Positions 34,104-47,566 of a stretch of DNA of 64,000 bases are shown piece after piece. Every line of letters begins with the position of its first letter. Position 1 is the first letter of the stretch. A program made the position numbers and the translations under genes. Source of the stretch: Dactylis glomerata. Its lineage: Eukaryota; Streptophyta; Magnoliopsida; Poales; Poaceae. The notes under the pieces were generated by a model that saw only the letters and a list, made by a program, of their open reading frames with translations, was not told the DNA's origin and searched no databases. Where the stretch lies: positions 496,001 through 560,000 of the forward strand of contig QXEO01001033.1 in NCBI GenBank assembly GCA_007115705.1, in the 5' to 3' direction.

Positions 34104-36346
34104 CTGCACGTCCACCTCGGTGCCCCATCGGCAGATACGCCAGCTGCCTGCGAGCTAGCCGGCAAGGAATGATGGAAGTGGTGGGATGGTGAGAAGGTGC
34201 GCCACATACTCGCTGCTGGACAGCTTCTTATCAAGCTAAATTCTGGGCTCATAATCCTGGACCCCTACACCGGGCGTCGACAGGCTCCTGCATGCTCGAG
34301 TAAGAGACACGCTCTTGCCGCACCACGGCAGCGGCAGTTTCCACCGATCTCTCTCCCTTCGCTGAGACCACCTTGGAGAGCGGTCGGTCCTCTCCCTAGT
34401 AACCTTCTCAGCTTCCCTCCACCTCTCTCCGTGACCACCATGCCACCGACAGCGACGCCTTCGCCTCGGCCGCCAAGTCTAAGCTTACCTGGCCGCTTTT
34501 AATGGCTCGTCATGGTCCGGACGCTGACTGCCTAGCTTGGAACCTTACGCTCAATGACCATGCCTCCCTGACAGCGCCGACATCTAAAGAAAATAGCACA
34601 CGCAAGCGACCAAGCAGGCAAAGTTGTGCATGTTGCGTGCTAGCTTCGCGGGTGCCTTACGCGTGTGTAGTTTGTTGCATGCATGCAGCTAGCAATTAGC
34701 GAGGCAGGTTGATGGCGTCTATGTGCATTTGTACAGCGTGTGCGTGATGATATGAGCCAGAATCCATGAGATGGTGCCTTGCGCCGCGGGAGTAGCGGAC
34801 GGGTGAAGGTGGATCTCCGGCCGAGAACGAGCTGCTCTGCTGTTGGCCGACAAGCAAATGCGTTGAAAGTGGCGACATCAAGGAGAACCTGCGCATGCCC
34901 TGGGCAGAGGACTTAAGCGGCTTGTAGGCAAGATGAGAGAACGGCGGCATTAAAAGTTTGGTATGGCAACGGCCTGGCCAAATCTTCGTCCGTCGCCCTT
35001 AAATATACCTACCTACGGAATCAGCTTTTCTTAGGATGGATATCAATTCCAGAGGTGACAAGGGTATAGCACAATCTCTCCCTTTTGTGGCGTTGCTCGG
35101 AGACGCGATCAATTTCAGCAAGGAAAAACACAGCAGTGTCGCTGGAATATGGCACGACGAAGTGAAGGGAAAGATCGCGGTCAATTTATTTGATCCAGCA
35201 CGGAGAAACTACATGCGCGAGGTTTTGCTAGCGCTGGAGTTTGCTGATCAATTTGGTCATCTCTGGCCATCCCGGACTTCCTCAACCATGTCAAGGCGCG
35301 CAGAGGGATGGGACTATATTGACCGCGGTCGATGATGATGCATGTGCGTCGCCGTGCCGCTCTATAGTGTCCTGTCACCAAGGACCGTTGTTGATGACTC
35401 TTATGCTTGAGAGGAGCCGATGCGGCTGTCGATTTGTTTAGCTAACTAGGCCTGAAAGAAGTCTGCGGGATGCCATAAAAGGAACAGCTATAGTCCATCT
35501 TTTGATTGTTCTTTATGTGGAAGCTAAAAGAAATATCAGCTGCACGCATGAGTTCATGACGAGGAAAAAGAACAAAAGTTCAGAATGATCGCTGATGGCC
35601 TAGGAGTTTACGCAGGTTTGATCAAAAGGATCCTACAAGAAAATATGGGGTTTCTATACAAAATTTCCTAGAACGTATACGACCAAGTGATGGTAGATTT
35701 TAAAATCTAATGCTTACCTTTGAAAGTGATGCATGCATGCAACGCTCTAATCCCATGAGAAGGCAAAGAATGTTTGAGCTGCTAGCTGCAACATTTTTCG
35801 AGTCATTGGGTTGATGTTTATTATGCTGTTGTCTCCAACTTTTGACCTCTAATCAGCACTTGATCGATTAGTCTTCATATGCAAAATCTAGAACTTGGAA
35901 AAGATTGCATTTGTTGTTGGTTCTTGCCAAGCAACCCAATTTCTGATTGTCGTTGTGTGTGCAAATAGACATACAGTTTCTGCTTATACAGATCGTGGCA
36001 GAAGTTCTGAAGCTCCACCTCTCTAACTAGGTTGAGTGGTAAGTTTAAAATTTGTGATTTTCATATTTGAGAGGATCTCACCAAGATTAATAACAATACT
36101 ACATACTTCATGCTATGTGAAATATGTGATTTAGCTAATGGCAAGAGAGTAAAATTTGTGCCATATTTTAAGGATATACATTAGCATTATTTTTCTTTAA
36201 AATTAATGATACAAAACATGCATATGACATTAGTATAGAGGATGAAGCATATAGTTAACTAAGATAAATTTGCACTTTAATACTCGCATAGCGTCTTCAT
36301 TTTTATTTGTTCCTGTGCAACGCACGGATATATGTGCTATATATAG
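34104..36346 (+). mobile_element. Probable Helitron, 3' part
   Basis: The 3' terminus is degenerate but recognisable. CCTGTGCAACGCACGG (36312-36327) forms a short hairpin with one bulge; then GTGCTATATATAGT looks like the usual GCTAGT end expanded by a TA repeat. Grass Helitrons often end GCAACGCACGGG...CTAGT. Cargo includes a GC-rich stretch (34104-34700) and a small ORF at 35036. I see no helicase. Confidence 0.45.
35036..35335 (+). CDS. Small unrecognised ORF in probable Helitron cargo
   Basis: Ninety-nine codons from ATG 35036 to TGA 35335, starting MDINSRGDKGIAQSLPFVAL and containing IWHDEVKGKIAVNLFDPA. Composition is that of an ordinary soluble protein, unlike the low-complexity ORFs nearby. 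I do not recognise the family. It could be one exon of a gene captured by the Helitron, or chance. The upstream bases give no clear promoter, and a run of 3' splice-like sites cannot be judged. Confidence 0.3.
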   Translation: MDINSRGDKGIAQSLPFVALLGDAINFSKEKHSSVAGIWHDEVKGKIAVNLFDPARRNYMREVLLALEFADQFGHLWPSRTSSTMSRRAEGWDYIDRGR

Positions 36347-36458
36347 TATTCAAAGTCTGTAGTTTTGGCCTGTTTTTACAGGAGAAATAAAAATTTAATA
36401 GACCTACCCAATGCTAGTACCGACAAGATTAGAGCGGTTTTCCCATCCAAAACTAGTA

Positions 36459-36690
36459 CTCCGTTTCAGAAATAAATACTAGAGCTAAAGCAAATTTCCC
36501 TTCGTCTTCCCAAATTAAATACTACTCTAGGTGTCAGTTTGATCAACTTGGTACTAGTTATATTAATATATTATTATAAAATTTAAATGTTATATTAATA
36601 TATAGGTTTATTCGAATTTATATACTAAAAAATATCTAAATATATTCATTTTATAAAATTAAAACATCTTATATTTCTAAACAGAGCGAG
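36459..36690. mobile_element. Stowaway-type MITE, TA target duplication
   Basis: The left end CTCCGTTTCAGAAATA and the right end TATTTCTAAACAGAGCGAG are imperfect inverted repeats of the CTCCCTCCGT type. The element is flanked by TA at 36457-36458 and 36691-36692. At 232 bp and AT-rich it fits a Stowaway (Tc1/Mariner-derived) MITE. It has no coding capacity. Confidence 0.8.
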
Positions 36691-36769
36691 TATGTCATTG
36701 TGTACGTTGCAAGTAACATTTTATGTCCGGGAGTGGCTGTCAACATGCCGCACCATTCATTTTAGTGGC

Positions 36770-37080
36770 ACATGGTAAATTGTCCTTATCACACGCTACA
36801 CGAGGAAGCTAGATCTACCATTATAATTCGAGGCCAAATACAAAATGTCATATTCAGATGATAACACGAGGAGGCTAGGTCCAGCTATTGGCCGCATATT
36901 GACAGATTGGAGATGTCACGAGCAGCACGAGGAGGCTAGATCCACCTGTCATTTTCCTGCACTTTTTGAAAACGTATATGAAAATTTATTTCATTTTAAT
37001 TGCAAAATGTCGTTATTAGACACAACACGAGAAGGCTACTTGCACCTATTGGACACTTATTGACAAATTGTCGTTGTCAC
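36770..37080 (+). repeat. Degenerate tandem array of an ACACGAGGAGGCTAG unit
   Basis: Variants of ACACGAGGAGGCTAGxTCCACCTATTGG begin near 36798, 36863, 36925 and 37025. Three of them are associated with variants of ACAAATTGTCGTTGTCAC. Spacing is irregular (about 60-100 bp) and identity is imperfect. No gene is present. Confidence 0.6.
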
Positions 37081-39015
37081 AAGATTGAAGGCGACACACG
37101 TATGGGGACGTGGGGACGTATCAGGCGAAAATAGGCTACTGCCTGAAAATTGTAAAATTTGTGTCTAGACCATTAGATTGTGTACCAACTGATGTTATAC
37201 ATTGTTTTTCACCACATGTTTATGGAGAAAATTCCTTGAGCTAAGCTATACTCTACAGAGTTTTCCCGTGCTTACATTCACTTATCGTTGAATCTTGCCA
37301 TGGATGCAAAGAGCAACTAACGCATAACCATGAAGCATGAAGAAAAAATCACGATTTCTTTTGGCTGTTTGAAACAGAAGAACAGACGGACATAGTTGAG
37401 TTTGGGTTCACCATTACAAACAAAAATTTCCAATCTCAAGTTCATCACCAAAAGAACCCAACAATCTAAAACCTACAGATACAATCCGTTGGAGCTAAGA
37501 ATTTCGCAAGGATCACGAAAATCAATTGCATTATTAAAGAAACAAGGAAATTGTAGTTTTCTGGTGAGATGGAGTTTTTCTCCAAGAACAAGATTCAGAT
37601 CCAAAATCGAAAAAAGAAGAACAAAAGAGACCACACAAAATCATTTGAACCGTCCATTATTGCATATATATGTGGTTGGTAGAGAGATGCTCAGCGACAA
37701 CGTGCATGTGACTGTCGATCGTAGGGAGTGGCATCGGGCATATGTCGTGGAGTGGCATGTGGCATGTGTCAACGTGCACGCTCAGCGACAACGTGTTTTT
37801 ATGACGGAGACGGCTTCTGTCGTGGTTCGATATGTCGTCCTCCAGCACATATCGGATCTTTGTCACGCAGATCATAATTGAGGCATCGGATCTTTGTCAC
37901 AGATCATCATAATGGGTTTCACTGTTTCACTCGTTCGTAAAAATGTTGTCTAAAAAGGAATCATGTCGATGGTATGAGCATGACTCGTTTGGTCCTGGTC
38001 CTGGCATCGGATCTTCGTTGGTCCACAATAATTGCGATGGCCACTGTGTCTGGTCGACTGGTCCTGGTCCCGGTCTTGCATCTGTCGTTCCAAAATAGGC
38101 GTAAAACGCGTGGCCCCTGCATCAATCGTCTGATATACGTACCTATGTCCGTATGGACCATACACATGGGGTTGAGTAGACAGTCATATTTTCGGAAATT
38201 CGATTCGGAACAAGGAAGCATATGCTGTTGCTACTGGCATAAAATAATATTAAAAGGTTAAAAAATTCTGAATAAAAATTTAGTAAGTATATCTCGATAT
38301 TTTATGTACGCCTAATACTTACAGCCTGTCTAAATTTACAAAATATAGTACGTGCTCCTTCGAGAATGGATTTTTATAGCTCGAGCTGCATAGAAGCTAT
38401 TTTTTGAATCTCTTAAAGTTTGAATTAAACAATTAAAGAAATTGAAAATACACTAGGTTGTAAAGAATAGTGTAATCTACCAGTGTGTAATTTTTTAGAA
38501 CGAAATGTGTTGTATTTTGAGCTCGGTAAAAATGACAAATCGATCGCAAAAAAAAATGACAAATCTAAATTTTTCATTGGTAAACACTAATGAGTAGTAC
38601 TCCAAAATCTCCATTTGTCACTTTGTGAGATTTTATCGTTTTTACTAAGGGCAAAATACAATGTCACTAGTAGAGATATGCTTATTAGGGTCAGTGCACA
38701 TTTACTTAATGCAAAGCCAGTGTTGAAAGCAGCGGTGCGGCAAAACTCGCAACACCACTGTTAAGCCCATAGTAATAACATTCAACCTAGAAAGCCATGT
38801 CGTCTGTATGTGCAACCTAGATGGCGAAACAAGGATTTAATAGCAAAGCGGCAATACCTTTCCATGCGACCGTTGTTAAGGTATTGGTGGCGGTATTCTT
38901 CCACAACAAGAGTGTGGAAGCTAATAGTAGCGTTGCTCCAAGTACCCACGCTCCTATTATACTTATCCCAAGACAGCCTAATGGGCCCACCAACTTGTGC
39001 CGTCATGTTTCATTG
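37081..39015. other. Unclassified intergenic DNA
   Basis: No coding region is convincing. Small local duplications are visible: GCTCAGCGACAACGTG near 37688 and 37780, and ATCGGATCTTTGTCAC near 37852 and 37884. The stretch 38780-39010 could be a decayed transposon piece, but I cannot assign it. Confidence 0.4.
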
Positions 39016-41294
39016 TGATGACTCCCAAGTGGATGAGATCAATTATAGTATCTGTTAATATAAAAAAGGTTGTCAAACCCACGAGGAGCTGAATATATTG
39101 GTTAGCAAGATTAACAAGAAAAATAATATTAAAGCAGTTGTTTTTGGGTTTTATGTTTGAGTGTGCAAGTAAGTAAATAACAGAAATTAAATTTTGCAGA
39201 ATGTAAATGCTCTTTTCAGAGAAAGCCCAATCATCTATGCAACAAGAGGACAAGCTCGAGTGTGCAACTATATGTGATAAATGTTCCCAGGGGCGGTATG
39301 GACTTATTAGCATATAAATTTCTAAGACAACATGTATGAGTATCTTGTCAAGTTTTATTCTCATCGGACGGAACCAAAAGTAGGTGTAGCAATAATATTA
39401 TTATGCTACAAAACCCCTAATGATTGTTCCTAAGGCCATTTGTATGATCACTTAGGGATACATTAAGACATAAATGTCTAACCATTGTATAAAGTTCTAA
39501 GGTCCTCGATCAAGAACCCCCCTAAAAATAATGCTAAGTATAAGAAATAGGTTTTTGTCTCTCCCACATTCCACATCCTCTTTATTACTCTAAGTTGCAG
39601 CCTATGAGCCCATAAATGTGAAGTAATATGCAGTTGATGTTCAGACATTACCATCATTGAACCACATAAAAGATTAAAACTTAACCAAATACTCAATGCA
39701 TATTATATAGAAATCATATCCAATTCATCCTATGTCCCCATGAACAACAGGAACTAGTCACAATTGTCAAGCATGATCCTGATCAGTGGGGTATGGATTA
39801 CAACATAATCTGAAAGTATAACTTCACCACGAAATAATGACAAGATGGCAAGCACAACAATTAGATTGTGTCACTATGTTCCTATTGTTGCGTAGCTTTT
39901 CTAATGTCAGTATCGTATTCCTTAGACCATGAGATAATGTCACTCCCTGGTACCAGAAGATAGCTTTGATATCGCCAAATGTCACACCATAACAGGGTGA
40001 TCATAAAGGTTTCTATCGCGTAATCCTAAATTATTTGTTGGGGGTTGCATGTATCGTGAGTAGGATTTCTCCCTCTCGTAACGGAGAGAGATACTCTAGG
40101 CCCACTCGATAATCAATATCCTACATCGCTTGCAAGCACATGATTAAGGAGTTAATCACAAGGTAATATTGGATTAAATAAAAAAGTAAAGAGTAATTGT
40201 TGTGAATGAGATTGAACTAGGTCTTGCGATACCGATGATCAAATATCGGGCGAGTAAAATATCACGAGACAAAGGGAATTCTGATACAAGATTAATTGAA
40301 TCTTGTCATCGTGGTTCAACCGATAATGATCTTTGTTAAGTGTGTGGGAGTCAATATGGATTTCCAGATCCTGCTATTGATTATTGATAGAGATCATATC
40401 CGCACATTCTCAAACTCATAGGGTCACACATTTAACGTGCATCAACCCTAGGTTAGAATGGATATCCGTGCATGTATTTTTGTTAGAAGTCACTGATGGG
40501 ATCTAGGACATCACGAGTAGTTCCGAAATGGTACAGAGAATAAGATTCATATATGGGAAGTCAATTTTAGGGTTTCAAAAAAAATCCGGACTTTTTTGTA
40601 TTGCACCAGAAGGTTCTAGAAGGTCTTGGAGTGGGGACCACTTTATTGTGTGGGACCACATGGTTCTAGGATGGCCAATGCGGCCATCCTTAGTGGCCCA
40701 TGCGGCTGCACCCTACAGAGATAAGATCAAATAGTTTGAATTGATGAGATAAGATATTTTCCATTTAAAACAAAGAGATAAGACTTAGGGGAGAGGCTTC
40801 TCCCTTGCCTACCTACCTTCGAGCAACTCTAGCCGCCCCAGCCCCACAAAGGAGGGAAAGGGCAGGGCGCCGACCCCTCCAGCCCTAGCCGGCTGCAATC
40901 TCTACTGCTCCTCCTCTCTCTTGAACACCGCATGTGTAGGTGAAGCCCTTCATGCGGATCTTCTCCAACATAAGCACCACGTTGTCGTGCTGCTGATCCC
41001 ATCTACCACTCCGCCATATTTTGCTAGACAGAGGAGGAGTCGTTGGTTTGTTGCACATGTGCATCGCTCTGAGGCGCCGTTTGTTACGACGCTTGGATCG
41101 GATGGGATCGCGAGGAGGATACTATAGTGTGACTACATCACCCATGTTCTCTTGAACATTACCGCTGTGCGATATTCAAGGGAATGAAGATAAACTCTCC
41201 CTCTCGTTGTTTCTCATCTCATAGATTAGATCTTAGCTCCGATTTTGTTCGCTTTCGTAGGAATTTTTTGTTTTCTATGTTGCAAAACCCTACA
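39016..41294 (+). mobile_element. Decayed LTR retrotransposon sequence, right part Angela/BARE-like LTR
   Basis: The left part opens TGATGACTCCC and includes CAAACCCACGAGGAGC, a motif I associate with Triticeae LTRs. From about 39884 (GCTTTTCTAATGTC, then CCTTAGACCATGAGAT) to 41294 (GGAATTTTTTGTTTTCTATG...CCTACA) the order of blocks follows my memory of the Angela/BARE/WIS Copia LTR, including TGCAAGCACATGATT and TTGAACTAGGT. Flanks (CATTG and ACTGT) do not match, so no target duplication is visible. There are no ORFs. Whether this is one LTR or two fused pieces is unresolved. Confidence 0.6.
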
Positions 41295-44200
41295 ACTGTA
41301 CCATTGGTAGAGTATGAAATCATACCAGAACAAATAAATAGTAATGGTTTTAAAAACAAGAGTTGGCAATCATTCTAGAGAAAACTAGAATGGTCAATCC
41401 TTATAAAAAAAATTAAAGTAGGTGACAAGCTTGGCCTTAAAAATAGTAGGCAATCTTCCCTCATCTAAAGGTATAATTGGTGCATAGCCAATGGAGCTCC
41501 ACAGCGATTAGCCAACATGGACCGTTGGATCGCCACCTCGAGACGATCTCAGCCGTCTATGCACCGTCGTTTTTTTTACTGCGCGCTGCAGTATTTCTTT
41601 TAGTACCGTCCGTTTCTGCCAGGAAGTCAATGACGGGTGGGCCATTGTTCAGAGGGGCCCAGCGATCAGTGGGCGAAATGCTTCCCACTTGCATTGGTGT
41701 GTCAGCCCACTTGACATCCACTTGCATCTGACGGGTGGGACCATCGGTGCCCACTTGTGAAAGATAGAGAGACAAAATGAGCCCCGCGAAACCCTAGCCA
41801 TCCATTGGCCCCCTCGTGCACAACCAATCCCTGGCGCCAGCTCCCTCTCCTCTTTTTCCTCCCCGCGCGCCGCCGCCTGCTCCCGCACCTCCGGCTGGCC
41901 CTGCGTCTCCTCTCTGCAGCCTCCACACGTCGTCGTCCTGCCGCGCGCGTCGCCTCTTCTGTCGCCTCCGTGCGCCGCTGCGCATGCCCCCCTCTGCCTC
42001 TCGCCACCGCTCCTACCCCCTCCGCCTCTCGCCGCCGCTCTTGCCCCTCCGCCTTTGGCTGCCCTCGCCTCTCGCTGCCCTCACGAGCAACATGCCGGTG
42101 CCTGAGACCTCTGCCCGTGGTATGGACCTGCCCTCCTCTTCCCGTCGTCCTCGTCCTCCTCCTCGTCTGCGCAGGTGGAGGCCATCGTCGTGTTCAGGGA
42201 GCAGCACACCGGCCGCTCGCTCCGCTGCCACGCGCGACGGTGCGGACGGTTGGGGGAGCGGACGAAGAGGCCAGGTCGTCGATGAGCTCCTCCACCGGTC
42301 GCCGCCACACCGGAGAGGAGCACTGGCCACCCTTGCTGCTGCTCTGCCTTACTGGAGAAGAGATCAGGCCACCGGTCGGGCCGCTGATCCGCCATGCGCC
42401 GAGCAGCCCACTCTGCCGTCCGCCACTACAGGTTAGCTTCTTTCCCACCTCCATTCTCCCTTGTCCCCATCTCCAAGACGTTTCTGCATCCCTTCTTCAG
42501 TTGTTCTGCTGCAGGTCGGCAATGGCAATGGCTGCTAATTTCAGTGACGGTGATTAGGCTTGTTGGGTCAGATGACAAAGGAATGGGATGACGGGTGGGT
42601 GCTATGCGCATGATTCAGCACAAGGGGAAGAAGCACTGCTATCATGGTGATCATCCTGTTCCCTTTCATACTATCCAATGTAGGCATCTAAATTTCATTA
42701 TTCGTTGTTGTATGATTAGTTGAATGACTATACAAAATGTTATTTTTTGTTCTCATATTAATTAATGGACATACATATCGTCTTATTGTAGTGGTCTGAT
42801 GATTGAAGTGATTTTTAGTATTTATTTCAGTGATAGAAAATCTGATAAATTGATGATGGGCATGGCCTGCAGTTTCTCGCGAGTTGATAGCCACCGTTGT
42901 CTAGGATTTGCTCGACCTGGAGTCCATGTCCAGCGAGAAGACGCTCATCTGGGTGGAACGGCGGGTGGCCGGCGGGAGCGGAAGCGACTGTCGCTGTGCC
43001 CCGTCTATCTCCGCGAGGAGCACGACAGTACTCAACAAGAGGTCAACAGGATGCTTCCGACTTATTGCAGCACTCCATCACTCCCTTTTGCTCTCCATCG
43101 TCCCCCTAATTGCCTCTTTCTCCATCTCTTGTCTAGGTAGGAGCACCTCCGAGTTTCCATAGCTCAAGGATGGAGGATCCTATGCTGCAAATGGGAGTGC
43201 AGTGTTGGGTTGTTGGATGTCCCAGACCTGCCTAAAAATCTTTTCTTTTTAGATTTATTAATCTCTAGGCAGTTTGTTTGCCTTTATTGGTTATTGCAGT
43301 GGATTTACTCTATATTACATATCTTCTGTCAATTAACAAACCAAATAAATATCTCCTTTTAGCTAAGATGTTTATTTCTTGGATGTTGCCGGCTATTGTG
43401 CTTGTCTGCCTAGCAGGCATTCGACTTTGTCACGGACAGAGGTAGGTCTTATCACAGTAGTGCGCTTGATGGTCTATTGTTGGAAAGTAAATCTGGTAGT
43501 AGACACAAGATATAGGCTTCTGAAATTCATTATGAGCATTTTTTTCAATTTTTCAGGTATCAAAAGTGCAGTAGGTAGAATCATAAGCTAGGATGGAGGG
43601 GATATGCAGAGGCTGAATGCTAACAGCTGGACGTTCTGCATTGTGCATGATCAACAATTGATGCCTATTTCTGCATTGGCATGATCGACAGCTGAATCAC
43701 AAGCCTTCTGTTTAATCTTGCTTGACTTTTAGTTAGATAAGTGCAGATTTCTTCCCTTGTTTCTTTCTTATTTATGGCCAACTATTCTGCCTTATCTGTT
43801 GTATTCCATCGCCTTTGTGCAGGCATGTGTTTTCCCCTTCTCTTCATTCTCTTGGCAATTCCCAGTTCTTATTGTTTAATTCTGTACAGTTTGCTACTGA
43901 GTTGCTTGAGAACATGTAGCATGCATCTACTTATATATGATTAGTAGTACTTGATTAATGATGTGCCTGCGGGGAGGTGTTCAATTTTTACCCATCTTAT
44001 TTACAGCTACAGATTAGTAAGTTTACCTTACAATATAAATATTTATCCTTCCAAAAAAACCTTTTTCTCCTTTAAAAAATATATAAATATTTTGTATTAA
44101 TCTGAGTTACAACCTGTTGTAGTTGCTTTATGAACCAATAAAAAAGTACTAAATTTTTTCTTTCATCAGACCAGGCTCTGAAAAGTCAAATTTTTCTGTT

Positions 44201-45340
44201 CATGATGGAAGGGCAGCTTGAATCAGATGCTAGATAGTTGCAGTTTTGGTTGCTGCTGTAAAATGAAATTCGTGAGTTATAACCTTACAGGTAAACAGGG
44301 CTTTATGTAAATAGAGTTCGATTATTCAGAACTATCCGTGTTCCTTTTCTTTCATGAAATTCTAGAGTTATAGCCTTACATGATTTTTTAATTAATATGT
44401 TCAGATAGTCTAGAGAATACAAAATTGTACATTTGATAGAGATTAAATCTCAATTTTTTTTGCAGGCATAGCTCGAAGGAAGGCAAAATGTTAAAGAAAG
44501 GGTTCCATGAGCTACCATCGGGTGTCTTGGAATAGTTTACCTTACAATCCAAAGTAATGTTGATTCAGTGAGTTCTTTCTTCCCAGATTCATTGAAAAGC
44601 TACCACCAGATTTATTGCATACCATCAAATGTGGTGATAAATAATAAATATAATTACTCTTATTTTGACTTGCTAGTGTAGTCATGTATGTGTTGATTTT
44701 TTTGGCAGCTCTCATGGACCTTCCAGGCGAAGTGTTCACCTTTTCACAGTTCATTTCATATTTTAAGATCACCATGTACAGAAAGATGGCAGCTTGAAAT
44801 ATTAGCTCAACATCACTGTTTGGCCTCAAGAATTTGATCCCTAAAAGTGTTTATAAGTGTAGTTCCCAGTAACCACCTCTTCTTGATGATGGTCTACTTA
44901 GAGGCACAAACAACTCAGTTCCTCACAACAGCGCTCTGTGGGGTATTTTCTTTCATGTATCCTCTTCATTTTACACAGTTTTACTTCATCTCTCATGCTT
45001 ATCTTACTACAGTTAGCTATGGTGCTTAATGTAATATTGTCGTTACTGTAGGTGTGGTGTGGATTTGATTGCCAATTACTTCATGCAAATTGCTGAAATA
45101 TGTTCAGATTGTGTCCACTGTTGAGCCATCTGGACGAAATTGTTTCGCCACCTTGGTTCTATATTGTCTTGTTTGGGTCAGATGCTCTGATACAAAGCAA
45201 CCAAGTACTCAAGTTGAATGGATTTTATCATGGCTTTATACTATGTCACTAGATTTACGCAAGCATAGATAGATTATACTTTTTTGTTAGTTGACAGATA
45301 TTTATATCTTGCCACTGATTTTCGGTTGTCTATCTTACTC

Positions 45341-45420
45341 TTTCAGGGTAAGAAATAAGGAGAAAAATTAAGTACCGGTGTTGCTCTTTTCAGGGTAAGA
45401 AACAAGAGAAGGATCAAGTA
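45341..45420 (+). repeat. Short tandem duplication (~46-bp unit)
   Basis: TTTCAGGGTAAGAAA recurs at about 45341 and 45388, each followed by a similar A-rich stretch ending in AAGTA. It lies in the intron-like region and duplicates a splice-site-like motif. Confidence 0.65.
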
Positions 45421-46612
45421 CTATTGTTGATCTTTTGGGACATTTAGCATGTGTGATTGCATCTATTTGACTATTATGCTTCTGGGTTCTTTTGTGTGAT
45501 TTTTCTCTTCTGCATATAATATCATTTATCTTGGTAATATAAAAAAGTATATGGGTGATATCAATCATTACAGTATCAGTTGTATTTCTCGGTTGATTTT
45601 TAAGACAGTATCCATTAGTGCCATTAGAAAATGATCCTTATCCACCGTTAACTTGTGTTATTTTCTCTTAAATGTTACTGGATGTTTGTTATATAACAAA
45701 TGAAAAATAAGTTATGTTCCTCTGACATTAAGAGTTATCCGTGCAGAGTTAGTCTTGAGTTCCTATGATTAGGATTTTAGAAAGACTATTCAAGAAAGAC
45801 TATAATGGCCCTTTTCCAAGCTGCCTTCTTTGTTAGTTTTTCCTTGGTGCATCGGTTCTTCCCTGCTTTACCGTTGACCGACATGCATTATAACGGCTTA
45901 TTTCAGAGAATTGATGATGTTAAAATTGGACTGTTTATGTTTCCAAATTTCAACCCATGAATTATCTAAGAGGATTTCGAGCTAAGCAAAACTCAACAAT
46001 ATTTTGTATTGTATCTCTTTTTATAAAAGTAAAGAATATGCCATTTTCTTCCCAGCAAATCAAATTGCATCTTTACTTTATGTGCTTTGTTCATGAGTAA
46101 TCACTAATCATGGGTGATTATGTACGTGTTTTCTTCTAAGAACAGGTGTTCACTTGCTTTTGGATCTCTAGACCACATTTTTCTTTCTATTGTAAATGAC
46201 CTTGGTTGATATAGTTCTTATCAGCTATGAATTATTTTGTCCAGAGGTTTATAATGAGTAAATGGAAATTGTCAAGCTCATGCGATGAAGCAAATGATGA
46301 GTAACAAGTAGTATGAGCCTTAATGCTACTGTGCGCTTATGAAGATAATTTGATGCAACTCATCTATGATATATTGTTATAAAAAGATAGATGACATATT
46401 CACTATTTGTGAAGATAATTTTACTGTTATAATTCAACTTTGTGTAGTAGGAACTACAATCTTGCATCAATTAACATTCCAGCTTATTTTGTTATGTGGC
46501 TAAAAATTGAACACCCTTTTCGGTACCTCTTTATTTTTTATCAGAGTTGAGCATGTGAGCAGTACTTCATTTCATCAATTTGACATTTTTCAGTTGGTTT
46601 CTCTGTGACATA

Positions 46613-46740
46613 GGACCTGTTCAGAACCGGTCTGCGCGGAGCATGCGAATCTCGATTTTGGCCCCTCTGCTAATTTAGCCTATAGCTCCTGCAGCTCCGG
46701 CGGAGCAGTTTGGAGCCGGAGAGGATCCAAACGGGTTCTT
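46613..46740. mobile_element. Candidate small MITE with imperfect inverted ends
   Basis: GGACCTGTTCAGAACC at the left and GGATCCAAACGGGTTC at the right are imperfect inverted repeats around a GC-rich core (CTCCGGCGGAGCAGTTTGGAGC). This looks like the small GGCCTGTTTGGATCC-type elements common in grasses. No clear target duplication was found. Confidence 0.4.
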
Positions 46741-47566
46741 GAATCCAAGTCTGTTTTTTTTAAGCTATGGAAAAAAGGTTATTTCGTAACACTCACAATC
46801 TACATCCTGTTAAATGTCAGTTTATTTGTCAGTTTGCTAGCTTTGGGATACTTATAAAGGTCTTACCTGCTCAAATAAACACTTCAAGAGTTTATTTGTC
46901 AGTTTGTTTAAAATGTTTCAGAATGTTTTGTTTCAGCCATGAATATGTATATGCAGATTTTTAGTATTGTTTAGCCTATTGTGGCTCTATGGAAGTGAAA
47001 TTGTGCTTATACAATTTTCTTGATTGTTTCCCTCTTGTCATTTCACATTTAGTTTCTCATTAACATGACCACATGTTATTGTCTTTTATCTCTGCAGTTT
47101 TGCTCTTATGAATGTACTCATACACTTACACATAGCAAACCACTTCTCCAAGTACGGTGAGCTGGATCTGATGAGGTAGTCATCCTTATCGCAAACTCTG
47201 CCCCATTTCAGTTCTGAATAGAATTGTATTCTTTATTTTTTGGACCTCTTGCCTACAATTTCATATTACTTCATGTGTTTATGGTTCCCAGATAAGCACA
47301 ACATTAACTTTTTGAGCTTATGTTGGCATATCTTTTCTTCTATTTGCATATCAGGTTTTTGGCAAGAATAAAGAAGAGCATTTATTTTCATAAAATTAGT
47401 AGATTAAAGGTCTCATGGTAGCCTTGTGACCAGTAATGGCTCTATTCGCCTTTTAAACTATTCAGTCATATTCTTCTGCTATTACTTATTGGTTACTCTT
47501 TTATTCCTACCCAGTATTATGTTACCTCTATTGCAATGAAGTTCTTCTATGTTAGGTGGCTGACTA

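Noticed and set aside
39016..41294. An intact LTR with target duplication
   Set aside because: The flanking five bases (CATTG and ACTGT) differ, and only the right part matches a family I recall, so no intact-element claim is made.
41805..42557. A 250-codon ORF as a host protein
   Set aside because: GC-rich DNA is open in several frames on both strands here, and the products are Pro/Arg/Ser-rich without any domain. Frame openness is not evidence of coding.
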